In this document: positions 1 through 12,262 of the stretch, piece after piece | Layout of the letters: each line of letters opens with the position of its first letter | Numbering within the stretch: the stretch's first letter is position 1 | Assembly (NCBI RefSeq): GCF_037325665.1 | Contig: NC_090261.1 | Span: 597,501-661,500, forward strand | Source of the DNA: Littorina saxatilis | Taxonomy: Eukaryota > Mollusca > Gastropoda > Littorinimorpha > Littorinidae | Length of the DNA stretch: 64,000 nt | Reading direction: 5' to 3' | Position numbers and translations under genes: made by a program | The notes under the pieces: generated by a model | Seen by the model: only the letters and a program-made list of their open reading frames with translations | Databases searched by the model: none | Told to the model about the DNA's origin: nothing

Positions 1-210
1 TTGACCTCCCTGAACACATGGCAACACACATTGTATTGACCTCCCTGAACACATGGGAACACACATTGTATTGACCTCCCTGAACACATGGCAACACACA
101 TTGTATTGACCTCCCTGAACACAACACACATTGTTGTGACCTCCCTGAACACATGGCAACACACATTGTATTGACCTCCCTGAACACATGGCAACACACA
201 TTGTATTGTG
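1..210. repeat. 35-bp minisatellite, copy B intron 4
   Basis: The unit is TTGACCTCCCTGAACACATG followed by gcaacacacattgta, about six copies. It is the same repeat as at 54219-54722. On the minus strand each unit reads ...gttcag|ggaggt, the exon 5 acceptor plus first exon bases. It predicts copy B exon 5 immediately outside the window. Confidence 0.9.
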
Positions 211-529
211 CACAATTCCAATTAATAGGCATTCCTGCTGGTAAACATTCCTACACTGCACTTCAGAGAATCCATTATGGTTCTGATGAAAGATATGACT
301 GTCATGCTCACAATCGTGTGGTTTTTGAGTAACAACATAACTCACTGTGAGCACACACAAAAAGACTGACCACACACACAGTGCCATAAGAGTGTATTTC
401 AACCTTCAAGACAAACAACTCAACTACTACAACAGTCCAATATAAGGCTTTCCAAACCCGATTCAAACTTCATCACAATATTTCTTGCTCTCAGATATGA
501 CATAAGTTGCACACACGATACATTACATT

Positions 530-640
530 CCCTGTTTTTGCATTGTTTGAATGAAGAAAGGTACTTACGACAGGTAGATGATACATTACATTCCCTGTTT
601 GTGCATTGTTTGAATGAAGAAAGGTACGTACGACAGGTAG
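530..640. repeat. Two-copy repeat carrying the exon 4 donor (copy B)
   Basis: A unit of about 61 bp (TTGAATGAAGAAAGGTAC... ending at the exon 4 tail) occurs twice. Each copy carries exon 4 end sequence (minus strand CATCTACCTGTC) followed by a GT donor: gtacgt at the real exon, gtaagt at the extra copy. The same duplication exists at 55500-55605 in copy A, so it predates the gene duplication. Confidence 0.85.
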
Positions 641-699
641 ATGAAGGAGAACAAGAACAGCATCATTAAGGAGGATCCGATCAGCCAGCCGTGAATAAA
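632..699 (-). CDS. PSEN: Presenilin copy B, exon 4 (TM3)
   Basis: The exon is 68 nt and encodes [20 protein letters not shown] then YL plus a split Ser, from tttcag|TTTATTC to CCTGTC|gtacgt. A second donor copy about 61 bp downstream has the stronger consensus gtaagt. Confidence 0.93.
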
Positions 700-3600
700 C
701 TGAAACAATTATTATAAATATGATGCATTTACATAGCCAAAATCTTGGCAATTCAATACCTGTTTAAAACAATACAGCTTCCCTCGTTTTGTTGTTTCTG
801 AACTCAGCGCTGTAAGTAGGAGTAAAGACAGGCAGTTAAATGCAGAGGTGGAAGTGGCCCTTAAACGCTGCCCGAATCCTACAGTGATAAGCAAACCTTG
901 CAGAAAGAAGCAATGTGCAACAAACAAAAAGCCAACATTGCCTGGCCAGCCTGGGCTAACATTTTACTTTCTCCCAACTGACAAATGAGGAAAACCAAAA
1001 AACAAACCACATGTAAGTTTTCAAAGCATTAAGCCAGGGACCCAAAGCTACTGCAAAGAGTAAGGGTAACTAAACCTAACATTTACACATCAATACTGAC
1101 GGGTGCATCAGGCCAGGGGGTGTACCTTGTAGCACTCGTACCAAACCTAACCTTTACACAGCAATACTGATTGGTGCATCAGGCCAAGGGGTGTACCTTG
1201 TAGCATTCGTACCAAACCTAACGTTTACACAGCAATACTGATTGATGCATCAGGCCAGGGGGTGTACCTTGTATGTAGCACTCGTACCAAACCTAACCTT
1301 TACACAGCAATACTGATTGGTGCATCAGGCCAGGGGGTGTACCTTGTAGCACTCGTACCAAACCTAACCTTTACACAGCAATACTGATTGGTGCATCAGG
1401 CCAAGGGGTGTACCTTGTAGCACTCGTACCAAACCTAACATTTACACAGCAAAACTGATTGGTGCATCAGGCCAGGGGGTGTACCTTGTAGCACTCGTAC
1501 CAAAGCTAACCTTTACACAGCAATACTGATTGGTGCATCAGGCCAGGGGGTGTACCTTGTAGCACTCGTACTTGTAGAGGAGGACCAGCAAGGTCGTCAT
1601 AGTGATGACGATGCACAGAATAATGGCGGCGTTGGCGAAGGATTGCCACAGCTTGGTGCCTGTGTCCTCTGTCTTCTCGTGGAACGGTGTGTACACCCTG
1701 CAAGTCACAAGCCACACATGTTTCACAGCTTGACACTGTACACCCTGCAAGTCACACATCCACACATGTTTCACAGCTTGACACTGTACACCCTGCAAGT
1801 CACACATCCACACATGTTTCACAGCTTGACACGGTACACCCTGCAAGTCACAAGCCACACATGTTTCACAGCTTGACACGGTACACCCTGCAAGTCACAA
1901 GCCACACATGTTTCACAGCTTGACACGGTACACCCTGCAAGTCACAAGCCACACATGTTTCACAGCTTGACACGGTACACCCTGCAAGTCACAAGCCACA
2001 CATGTTTCACAGCTTGACACGGTACACCCTGCAAGTCACAAGCCACACATGTTTCACAGCTTGACACGGTACACCCTGCAAGTCACAAGCCACACATGTT
2101 TCACAGCTTGACACGGTACACCCTGCAAGTCACAAGCCACACATGTTTCACAGCTTGACACGGTACACCCTGCAAGTCACAAGCCACACATGTTTCACAG
2201 CTTGACACGGTACACCCTGCAAGTCACAAGCCACACATGTTTCACAGCTTGACACGGTACACCCTGCAAGTCACAAGCCACACATGTTTCACAGCTTGAC
2301 ACGGTACACCCTGCAAGTCACAAGCCACACATGTTTCACAGCTTGACACGGTACACCCTGCAAGTCACAAGCCACACATGTTTCACAGCTTGACACGGTA
2401 CACCCTGCAAGTCACAAGCCACACATGTTTCACAGCTTGACACGGTACACCCTGCAAGTCACAAGCCACACATGTTTCACAGCTTGACACGGTACACCCT
2501 GCAAGTCACAAGCCACACATGTTTCACAGCTTGACACGGTACACCCTGCAAGTCACAAGCCACACATGTTTCACAGCTTGACACGGTACACCCTGCAAGT
2601 CACAAGCCACACATGTTTCACAGCTTGACACGGTACACCCTGCAAGTCACAAGCCACACATGTTTCACAGCTTGACACGGTACACCCTGCAAGTCACAAG
2701 CCACACATGTTTCACAGCTTGACACTGTACACCCTGCAAGTCACAAGCCACACATGTTTCACAGCTTGACACGGTACACCCTGCAAGTCACAAGCCACAC
2801 ATGTTTCACAGCTTGACACGGTACACCCTGCAAGTCACAAGCCACACATGTTTCACAGCTTGACACGGTACACCCTGCAAGTCACAAGCCACACATGTTT
2901 CACAGCTTGACACGGTACACCCTGCAAGTCACAAGCCACACATGTTTCACAGCTTGACACGGTACACCCTGCAAGTCACAAGCCACACATGTTTCACAGC
3001 TTGACACGGTACACCCTGCAAGTCACAAGCCACACATGTTTCACAGCTTGACACGGTACACCCTGCAAGTCACAAGCCACACATGTTTCACAGCTTGACA
3101 CTGTACACCCTGCAAGTCACAAGCCACACATGTTTCACAGCTTGACACTGTACACCCTGCAAGTCACAAGCCACACATGTTTCACAGCTTGACACGGTAC
3201 ACCCTGCAAGTCACAAGCCACACATGTTTCACAGCTTGACACGGTACACCCTGCAAGTCACAAGCCACACATGTTTCACAGCTTGACACGGTACACCCTG
3301 CAAGTCACAAGCCACACATGTTTCACAGCTTGACACGGTACACCCTGCAAGTCACAAGCCACACATGTTTCACAGCTTGACACGGTACACCCTGCAAGTC
3401 ACAAGCCACACATGTTTCACAGCTTGACACGGTACACCCTGCAAGTCACAAGCCACACATGTTTCACAGCTTGACACGGTACACCCTGCAAGTCACACAT
3501 CCACACATGTTTCACAGCTTGACACGGTACACCCTGCAAGTCACACATCCACACATGTTTCACAGCTTGACACGGTACACCCTGCAAGTCACACATCCAC

Positions 3601-5463
3601 ACATGTTTCACAGCTTGACACTGTACACCCTGCAAGTCACACATCCACACATGTTTCACAGCTTGACACTGTACACCCTGCAAGTCACAAGCCACACATT
3701 TTTCACAGCTTGACACTGTACACCCGGCAAGTCACAAATCCACACATGTTTCACAACTGTACACTGTACACGCTAAAAGTCACAAATCAACAATGTTTCA
3801 CAACTTGACACGTTACACGCTAAAAGTCACAAATCAACACATGTTTCACAACTTGACACTATACACGCTGAAAGTTACAAATCAACACATGTTTCACAAC
3901 TTTACACGCCAAAAGTCACAAGCCACACATGTTTCACAACTTGACACTCTACACGCTGCAAGTCACAAATCAACACATGTTTCACAACTTGACACGGTAC
4001 ATGCTGCAAGTCACAAATCAACACATGTTTCACAACTTGACACTCTACACCTTGCAAGTCACAAATCAACACATGTTTCACAACTTGACACTCTACACGC
4101 TGAAAGTCACAAATCAACACATGTTTCACAACTTTACACGCCAAAAGTCACAAGCCACACATGTTTCACAACTTGACACTCTACACGCTGCAAGTCACAA
4201 ATCAACACATGTTTCACAACTTGACACGGTACATGCTGCAAGTCACAAATCAACACATGTTTCACAACTTGACACTCTACACCTTGCAAGTCACAAATCA
4301 ACACATGTTTCACAACTTGACACTCTACACGCTGAAAGTCACAAATCAACACATGTTTCACAACTTGACACTCTACACCTTGCAAGTCACAAATCAACAC
4401 ATGTTTCACAACTTGACACTCTACACGCTGCAAGTCACAAATCAACACATGTTTCACAACTTGACACTCTACACGCTGCAAGTCACAAATCAACACATGT
4501 TTCACAACTTGACACTCTACACGCTGCAAGTCACAAGCCACACATCAACACCTGTTTCAAACCAAATGCTGACTCACACATATTAAGCTATGACTTGTGT
4601 ACACTGACACCCACCCCACTCTATAGCTTCTCAAAAGGCAGCATACCAACTCACAGATAGACGTCACCGGTGCTGTAGAAACTGATGGAGCTGATGGTTG
4701 CCACCACGACGGCCATGCAGAGTGTGACGGGAATGAAGAGCATGATGACGTGTTGGGCTCCATACAGCAATGTCTCCTCTTCTTCCTCTTCCTCCTCCTG
4801 CTGTGAGCGAGGCTGCTGCTGCTGCGGCTGGTTGCGACGGACTGGTCCTCCATCGCCTGGCGGTGCTGCATCCTTGGTGAGCGGTGCCTGCTTGTTTGGG
4901 TCACGAATCCCAACCACAATGTTGTCCGCCGATTGCCCCATGTTGTTGCTGGTGTTGAGCAACAGGTCGGGGTTGTCTCCCCTTTCCTGTGTTATCAATC
5001 CAACTTTAAACAAAGCTCTACACAACATAGTCTGTACACTCTGCGTCATCAATCTAACGGATGCAGAAGTTCTGAAATGTCTACTTGCATGACGGGTGGA
5101 TAACTTTTAAAATTCACTAGCCCACAGAAGTTTGTGCTGGCACAAAACTTTTTGCATTATTTTGCCAAAGGAACGGTAGTTTTTCTATAATGATTTAATA
5201 ATAAGGATGTTTTCAAGGCTAAAGACAAACTGTTAGCCAAACCATTTCAATAATAAATAGGCAAGAGTTATTGGCAACACGGATTGATGTATTTTCAAAC
5301 AATATTAAAGGGAACAACTGTACTGTTGAAAACTAGAAACTGCCTCTCCACAAGATGACCCAACTGCTGGTCGCCTGACGGGCTAGTCATTCGCCCGGCA
5401 AATTACCACTGGCCATGAGTGACTGTGCTAGTTTCTGCATCCCTGAAAGTCCTCTTTTTTACC

Positions 5464-5551
<88 letters not shown>

Positions 5552-6836
5552 GATTATTATGAAGGCAGTTGACTAGTATCACAAAATGTAGACACCCTAT
5601 GTACATTCTTCTTCTCTTCTTCTTCTTCGTTCACGGGCTGAAAGTGAAGCTCCCACATTCACTCATGTTTTTGCACGAGTTGACTTTTACGTGTATGGGC
5701 GTTTTTACCCCGCCATTCACTGATTCAGGCAGCCATACGCCGCTTTCGGGGGAAGCATGCTGGGTATTTTCGTGTTTCTAAAACCCACCGAACTCTGACA
5801 TGGATTACAGGATCTACACTATCCGTCATAAAAAAAATGACGGGACTGGGTTTTGAGGTTGGAAGACCTGTTTTTCGTAATTGTTGTTTTGCGTTCACAT
5901 TTCCCTACCACCCAAGCGCGTTGTTGCTTTTGTACCAAAATTAATCCCCAATTGTAATATTTATTTGTATTGAAGTTTGTAAAATGCTGAATTTTTGCAA
6001 CCATACTGTAAAACGTTATTACAGTTTAATAACACTTTTCTGAAAAGTTCCATTTCGTCGAACAAACTCTTCAAATCACCATGATATTTTACACGCGTTT
6101 TTGCAATTTGTGTTATCAATACTCATGTCAAATCTAAAAGCAATACAATGAGCCATTACAAAACAACACGGTTTTTACCCACATAGCCCACACAAAAATT
6201 ACACAAAAACAAGCCTTTTACGGCTTCAAAATGGCAAAACAACACTGCTAGACACAACAGCTGAACCAAATAAATCGTTATGGGTAAAAAATGAGTTGTT
6301 CTTCCATTTGATATCAAAAACGGGGTCACTCTTGCTTAATCTTATTTTGTGTGTATTTTAGTGTCTGCAAGTTTGCTTTTGCGAATTTGATTTTGGGGGG
6401 TGTCCTAGGTCTCCGGTACACTGCATTGACTGATTTATGAAAAATGACACTCTTTATTTCAGACGGTAGAGGAATAAATTACCTTTCTGGCAATATACTT
6501 GGTTTTAATATAACTGGCCGCATCACAAAGATCTACAGCAAAATGTATCTGTGTACTTTTTTTATGACGGGTAGTGTAGACTCAGATCATCAGATTATTT
6601 TTCTGTGGCAGCTTAAAGCTTACCATTTGATTGTCATATGTAGCAGGAATTCCATCATCATCAGCAGCTACACCTACGTCTGCTTCAATCAGGCGTGCTG
6701 GAGATGTGCTTGTCACGTCCATGATGTCGTCCAGCTGAGTACTTCGACTGTTGGAGGGCTGTCTGCTCATGAGACTAGTCCGCTCGTTTGGCTCATCTGG
6801 TCTGTTGTGGGTACCGGTAAGCAAGTCGGCACTCAT
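632..6836 (-). CDS. PSEN: Presenilin gene, copy B (exons 1-4, cut by the window edge)
   Basis: This is a second presenilin in the same orientation downstream of copy A. Exons at 6624-6836, 4655-4986, 1556-1697 and 632-699 match exons 1-4 of copy A in order, phase and splice sites, with all reading frames open. Differences are substitutions plus two extra residues in exon 2. Exon 5 should lie just left of base 1, because the 35-bp array that abuts exon 5 in copy A fills 1-210. Conservative replacements in TM2 and intact frames argue for a working gene, not a pseudogene, but the catalytic exons are not in view. Confidence 0.9.
1076..1556. repeat. 71-bp minisatellite carrying the exon 3 donor (copy B)
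   Basis: Seven copies, including the one at the real exon end, of a unit containing GGTGTACCTTGTAGCACTCG. On the minus strand each reads gagtgctacaag|gtacacc, the last exon 3 codons and donor. Copy A has only two such units (about 56400-56520), so the array expanded in B or contracted in A. Confidence 0.9.
1556..1697 (-). CDS. PSEN: Presenilin copy B, exon 3 (TM2)
   Basis: The exon is 142 nt and starts [20 protein letters not shown] as in copy A. The TM2 core reads [19 protein letters not shown] against [19 protein letters not shown]. The changes are mostly hydrophobic for hydrophobic. It is flanked on both sides by arrays that carry its own splice sites: acceptor copies at 1698-4550 and donor copies at 1076-1550. 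Confidence 0.94.
1698..4550. repeat. 47-bp minisatellite carrying the exon 3 acceptor (copy B intron 2)
   Basis: About sixty copies of a 47-bp unit containing ACACCCTGCAAGTCACAAGC and ACATGTTTCACAGCTTGACA. On the minus strand each unit includes cttgtgacttgcag|ggtgtac, matching the exon 3 acceptor. Units up to about 3.7 kb are nearly identical; from about 3.72 to 4.55 kb a variant (AAATCAACACATGTTTCACAAC) dominates and some units lose the acceptor context. The array fills almost all of intron 2. Confidence 0.95.
4655..4986 (-). CDS. PSEN: Presenilin copy B, exon 2 (TM1)
   Basis: The exon is 332 nt, from acacag|GAAAGG to CTATCT|gtgagt. It carries two extra residues (DAAPPGDGG against DAAGDRG in copy A) and YGAQHVIML where copy A and most presenilins have [11 protein letters not shown]1 is otherwise identical. 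Confidence 0.93.
5467..5549. repeat. (CA)n microsatellite in copy B intron 1
   Basis: About 40 uninterrupted CA dinucleotides. The surrounding intron sequence 5300-6590 has no counterpart in copy A; I see no gene in it. Confidence 0.95.
6624..6836 (-). CDS. PSEN: Presenilin copy B, exon 1
   Basis: The exon encodes 71 residues identical to copy A except at two positions (Thr for Ala in the DVTS segment, Ile for Thr after ADDDG). It has the same ATG context with an upstream in-frame TGA and the same gtaagc donor. Confidence 0.85.
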
Positions 6837-7110
6837 TCAAATGGTTTCAGTGATAACAGAGTGATACAGTGAATGTGACCAGTCTACCACCTACAGTAAC
6901 ACCACACAACGGACAAAGGATAGGTAGGGTCCCACAGGATAAAAAGGGGGAAACAACCAGATCCACAACAGCGTCAAACAAAAAGTCTGTTCAGCCATGC
7001 ACCACCACCAATCTATTTTCCAAAGAAGTAACTTCGATAAAAATAAGAATTAAGTCAGGTACGAATAATAACTGTCAAGAGTGTTAGGAAAGAACACTTC
7101 AATGCTTCAT
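6837..7110 (-). promoter_or_regulatory. Conserved upstream region of presenilin copy B
   Basis: This stretch before the ATG is clearly similar to 59793-60080 upstream of copy A, including CACCACACAACGGACAAAGG and GGTAGGGTCCCACAGGA. Similarity stops near 7110, marking the edge of the duplicated block. It should contain the 5' UTR and possibly the core promoter; I see no unambiguous TATA or initiator. Confidence 0.5.
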
Positions 7111-7927
7111 ACGTTAGAGCTTATACAGAAAACGCCAGAGAAAGAAAGAACGCGCGAGAAATAATATGACGTCATTAATCATCATTACAATTTACACTGT
7201 ACATCACGTGCCGTCATTCCATTCTTTCCATAAGCTCACCATCCTGAAGAAGCCAGTCATGCCGAAATATAGCTATTCTGATGAACACGTGGGGGAATTC
7301 GGGGGCTGTGATTGGATGGTCTCTTCCGATCATCAAAGCATATTGTCAATAACAAAGACGCATGGTTCCGGTTTCTTCCACGTGTATAAAGTACACGCAT
7401 ACCTCGCCAGGTTTGTTTCTGTGACTAGTCGACAGACGATGCCATTTGCTTTGTGTGTGTTTTTGTTGTTGCTTACTGTACATGACATACATTACGTGTA
7501 AAATCCAGTTCTTTAACAGGCAACAAACCTTGCAAATTTCCAGAAGCTGCAATCTGAAGCGACCTATCTCTGATTCTAGCAGACGATCTCTCCAATGTTT
7601 AACACAAAATCAGCAAACTCTCCTGTCACATAGAACGTCCATTGTATAGTGCAATGTTGAAATGAAGTTACCGGTCTGAAACATTTAGTCGTTTCTTCTG
7701 AGACAATCCTTGTTCTCTTATCATCTACAGATTTACCGCAATCTTCACCACGCGAATTCCCAACAGAAGTCAGACTTTCGAACATACAATATACGTAGGC
7801 AAGCATGATACGTCATGACGTCATATGATTCCTAGCATATTGACGTAATCCTAAACATCCGGTTATCTCGAGTTTTCTCCGTAATACATGTCCGTGGGTT
7901 TTTCAATGTTCGGTTATTTCCGTGGCT
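7111..7927. other. Unique-looking sequence upstream of copy B
   Basis: No convincing gene or repeat family. It includes a palindromic TGACGTCA (about 7168) and CACGTG boxes, which could be transcription-factor sites, but nothing fixes them to a promoter. Confidence 0.3.
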
Positions 7928-8131
7928 AAGGGGCGGACCTAGTTGTGGATAAGGGGGGGGTTCCAAATTGGAGCAGGGGTCCAGGGGCCACTTAGGCCCC
8001 GGTGGGGTCCATGGGCAAAGCCCTGGGGGGGGTCTGGGGGGCTTTGCCCCCCAGATGCTGAAGGAATTTTATTTTTTTAGGTCAATCGGAGGCCTCTCGT
8101 GGAAGATAACAAGGTAAAACAAGTCGCGTAA

Positions 8132-9208
8132 AGCGGGGCTCACACACAGGCGGAGCAAGCGGAGCAGGCTGCTCCGATCCTGCTCCGCTCTCCACCTGCC
8201 CTCTCACACACAAGCTCCGGTTCCGGAGCAGGCTGCTCCGATCCTGCTCCGGTAGGGGATTCCCCTATGATATGACGTAGTTTCTCCACTCGCGCAGTCT
8301 GATGGGAAATATTTTTACACGTGGATAAGAAGTGGCGGGAAAAAAACACCGTGATGTTTACCAAAGGAGACAAAAGTCTTGTCTTTTATCGCAATTACTG
8401 AACATATTTCTAAATGGACTCTGTATAAGTCAGTGTGTCACTGTGCGTGTGTGCCAGTGCGTTTTAGAGCTTTTCAGACACAAACTATGTGAGTGTGGGG
8501 GTCGGGTGAAGAGAGAGGTGGACTAACAACTGTTGGGACATGTTTTAAGTTTTGGTTCTTTTTTGTTTTATTGAGTTATATCCGAAGCTTCAAAGATGTT
8601 GAATGTGTATAGTTACACTAGCTTCCATGGAATCCATTCTTTTTTTTTTAGATCTACTACTAACAATCTCTCTTGCAGACGGTTAGACTGTTGCTTTATG
8701 TTACGCGCAATATGGCTTTGATTTAGATTGAGTTTTTTTCATTTTGTGTGTGGTTTGATTTAGCTTCACTCTACTCAGAAGAAATGTTTTAAACATGATT
8801 AACAAAATATTACTTTATGGATGTTTGCAAATAGAAACGTACGTGTGTCAACAGCGCAACAAGTTTCTAAAGAGGACGATATAGAACGCTCATGGCCGGA
8901 CCGTATCAGGTTGGGGGGGCCCCCAATTGTGTCAGTTAGGGGTTCATTAGTTGAGGGCGCTAGGGAGGTCTGGACGTTTTGAAATGTAGATGAGAATATG
9001 TGGAATCTAGCTGGCGCGTTCTCCGAATATTTGTCATGATTTATTGATTTTTATTTTATTTTCACCCTTGGAGGAGATACATGTTCAGGCCGGGGGGGGG
9101 GGGGGGGTGACAGGAACCCCCCCTGGATCCGTCCTTGACGCTAGACAAAAAAGTATCTGTGCTGTAGCTTTTTTTATGTTTTATCTCACCCTCATTTTTG
9201 AATGTTGT

Positions 9209-9258
<50 letters not shown>

Positions 9259-10004
9259 TTGATCCCATTCCATGTATTGCGAAGACTTTATTCAGGGTTT
9301 TTTAGCTAGTACTTAAACATCCAATTTCAAAGCACAAGTCTGAGCTGAGAATAGAGATGCATAAATGTGTAAAATAATGGTGATTTGTGATCAAAACACT
9401 TCACAGGGAAGCTTGTTTATATGTCATGTATGTGTCTTCCATCGCCCTGGCAACATCAGAACTCCACACCAGCCTGCAAAAGTATAAACATAAAGGGTGA
9501 CACAAATGAAACAAATGCAGCCCATAAAAATGCTTAATACTTCTTGACCTGTTGACCTAGTTAGTTAATATTTGGCGATTATTAACTATATCTTATGCAT
9601 GACAAAGGTCAACACAGTGGCGAGTTCACAGGTCAAATGGAGGGGTAATTTGGAACACTTTTGAGTTTTGATCTAGCTGTAATCTTCTTTTTTCAGCACA
9701 TTTTCAACCAAAAAAAAGGACTAAAACATTACGTCTCCAATGAGTTAACAAGATCGTAAGATTTTGTTGATCTTGTCCGAGTGGATTGTGTGTATACAAG
9801 TGTTATCTGATAGTTACCTTATTGCTTCATGTGTCATTAACGGTGTAACTGGTTGTCTGAGGGATGCATTGACTAAGATCTCATAAATGCCGTTAATGGT
9901 CTTGCAGGCAACTCAGTTAGCTATCCTGCCTATGCAACTGACTCACGAAGTCTCGCACACAGATAAACAAATGAGGGAAGGGGCCTGTGTCGTCTTCAAC
10001 CAAT

Positions 10005-10040
<36 letters not shown>

Positions 10041-10493
10041 GCGCGCGCACTAAAGATGAATATTGCATATGCATAATGCAGAAGAAGACAACTTAATCTG
10101 ATAATCTATAGATGTAGTGACTGGTGCAATATTTAACGAATTTAAAAGGACGACTCTGAAATGTATCATGTGAACCAACTTCTCAATAAACAAAATGAAG
10201 ACCAGTTTAAAAAGTTACCTGTTTCATTTTGGAATGTTTTTGGTCCCATCACATCTCTGATGTACACTCCATAGACGCACTGTAGTAATAAAAAAAAACT
10301 GTTTAAGGAGAAAAAAGATTATGCAGGGAGGAAGAACAGTAAGAACAACAGAATCAGCAGCAACATTCACTAATCTTACTCCACATAACACATAACACTG
10401 AATCTCAGTGAAGAGTTAGTGATCCAAATATTTTAATTAAACAGAGAGACACAGAGAGATTGAGAAGGAGACAACAGCTATGTGCATGTGCGT

Positions 10494-10525
<32 letters not shown>

Positions 10526-12262
10526 GAGGGGAAATTTAGTCATTGAAAACTAAACACTTTCTACTCTTCAATATCAACAGTCATAGACATAAGATTAAGA
10601 GCCACTGGGAAAGTTGGACATGAACATGTATATATGTTGCAGGTGAGGAGGGGGGGGGGGGGGAGCTGGAGGGTCTTTGTTGTTTGTAGATTATAACTTA
10701 GCACAAATTCCTGTTTTGTAACACTGTAATGTATAAGTAGAAATGACTGTGGAATAACTTTCTTCTGTTATATCAGTATGATTATTTGCAAAGTTACCCG
10801 GATCATTGTGGCATCCTCTTAATCCTATCACGTCTGAGACTTTAGTAGACGTGCCTGTAGAGGGAAGGGATGGGGGAAGGGGGTGGAGGGTGGGCATAGA
10901 GAGTGTCGGTGTAATATGAAGGAGGGAGGGGAGAACCATTGGTAAATAAAACTCTTATAATATCAAAAGTTCTGAAACAAAGGCAGATAGCAACAGATGT
11001 TACACCGAGAGTGGGGGGGGGGGGGGGACTTTTAGAGGGTTAGTTGTTGGACTGTAGTATCTGAATAGCAGTGCTATGGGGTGAGGGTGGTGCTGGGGCG
11101 GAGTATGTATCGTATGTAACTTGAATTGGATATTAATAAGCATGATCACTGAGACTAGAGCTAAAAACGGTGTTAATCTTCACAGACATTACATAATATG
11201 AATTCACAAGCATGTACCTTTTGTTTTGCCCTTGAGTTTGGTAGAAGGCAATATTGAGTGTCGAACACAAGTTGCATTGATCACTGACACTGCGTCACCC
11301 TGCGGTCAATCTCCTCTGATCTGCAGATTGCACCTGCACAAACCCAAACAATGTTATGATCGCAAAAAGCCTGCATAGCCAATGGATCTAAGAACACAAA
11401 CACTCGATGGATCTAATTAGAGAGTCTGCAAACGAGTCATTTTACGTTGGAAATTTAATGACAATCTGTCAGTCAATGAAGCAGATAGATCTGTCCCTGC
11501 GATTGTTTTTGCAAGCAGATACATGTTTGAACTTCACTTATCCCGTTATCATTCAACAAATTGATATCTTGCATGATGAATTTTGTGCCGAGGAGCTGAA
11601 CAAACAATCAAAATCAAGCAAGTGGTACATTCAGAAGACAAACTTCAGTCGCAAAAAACAAACTGACGAGAAAGAACCTAGCTTAATTACTGCTGTATTG
11701 ATTTCGGCCAAACCAACGCATTTGCATACCGAAGTCATTCCTCCTTTGATTCCAATCATTGTACATGATCTTAATGCAAAAATATATACGAAAACGAGCT
11801 GATCGAAATGAGTAACATTGCACCTGCATTGACTGTACTGCAAAAGCGAAGGTCGTCTGCGACTGGAGATTTCGAAGTTGAACAGCAGCGTTTCTTCACA
11901 CTCAGCTGTTGGCTTCCTCGGAAAAGTGAAAAGCGTGACTTGAAATCTAGCGGAAACCACATTCTATCTTTCCGTTTCGGTATTCTTGTGTAAAATCCAT
12001 GAAAAAGTTCTTTCGAAAAAGGCGGCCGTCGTTATTTGGGATGCCACCTAGTGTCACACTACTATTTCCGGAGAAAGTGATGAGTGCGCTGATTGGCTGC
12101 ACCGCTGCACCGGAGCCAAAAAATAGAAACGTGTCCTATTCCTTGCTCCGCACCGCACACACAACTTTCTCCACTCCTGCAACGGAAGTAGCGTCATCTC
12201 TCCGCCTGGTGCAGCCTACTCCACCCTTGCTCCGCTTGCTCCACCTGTGTGTGAGCCCCGCT
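8132..12262. mobile_element. 4.1-kb TIR DNA transposon with TAA target duplication (PIF/Harbinger-like)
   Basis: Terminal inverted repeats of about 35 bp with one mismatch begin AGCGGGGCTCACACACAGG at both ends. The flanks are TAA at 8129-8131 and 12263-12265. The element splits a 0.88-kb repeat at ACAAGTCGCG-TAA-GGCGAAAATAC, so the target sequence is restored exactly when it is removed. A 3-bp TWA duplication is typical of PIF/Harbinger (family knowledge). No transposase was recognised; the interior has short exon-like segments on the minus strand, so it is probably non-autonomous or decayed. Confidence 0.7.
9212..9256. repeat. (CA)n microsatellite
   Basis: An uninterrupted CA run inside the 4.1-kb TIR element; further CA/GT runs lie near 10010 and 10495. 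Confidence 0.9.

Noticed and set aside
1687-4660. Open frames of 78-243 residues on both strands in the 47-bp array
   Set aside because: Repeat artefacts ([13 protein letters not shown] and [15 protein letters not shown] patterns) of a non-coding intron array.
4651-6836. Copy B as a processed pseudogene
   Set aside because: It keeps introns and splice sites and has open exon frames, so it is a DNA-level duplication.
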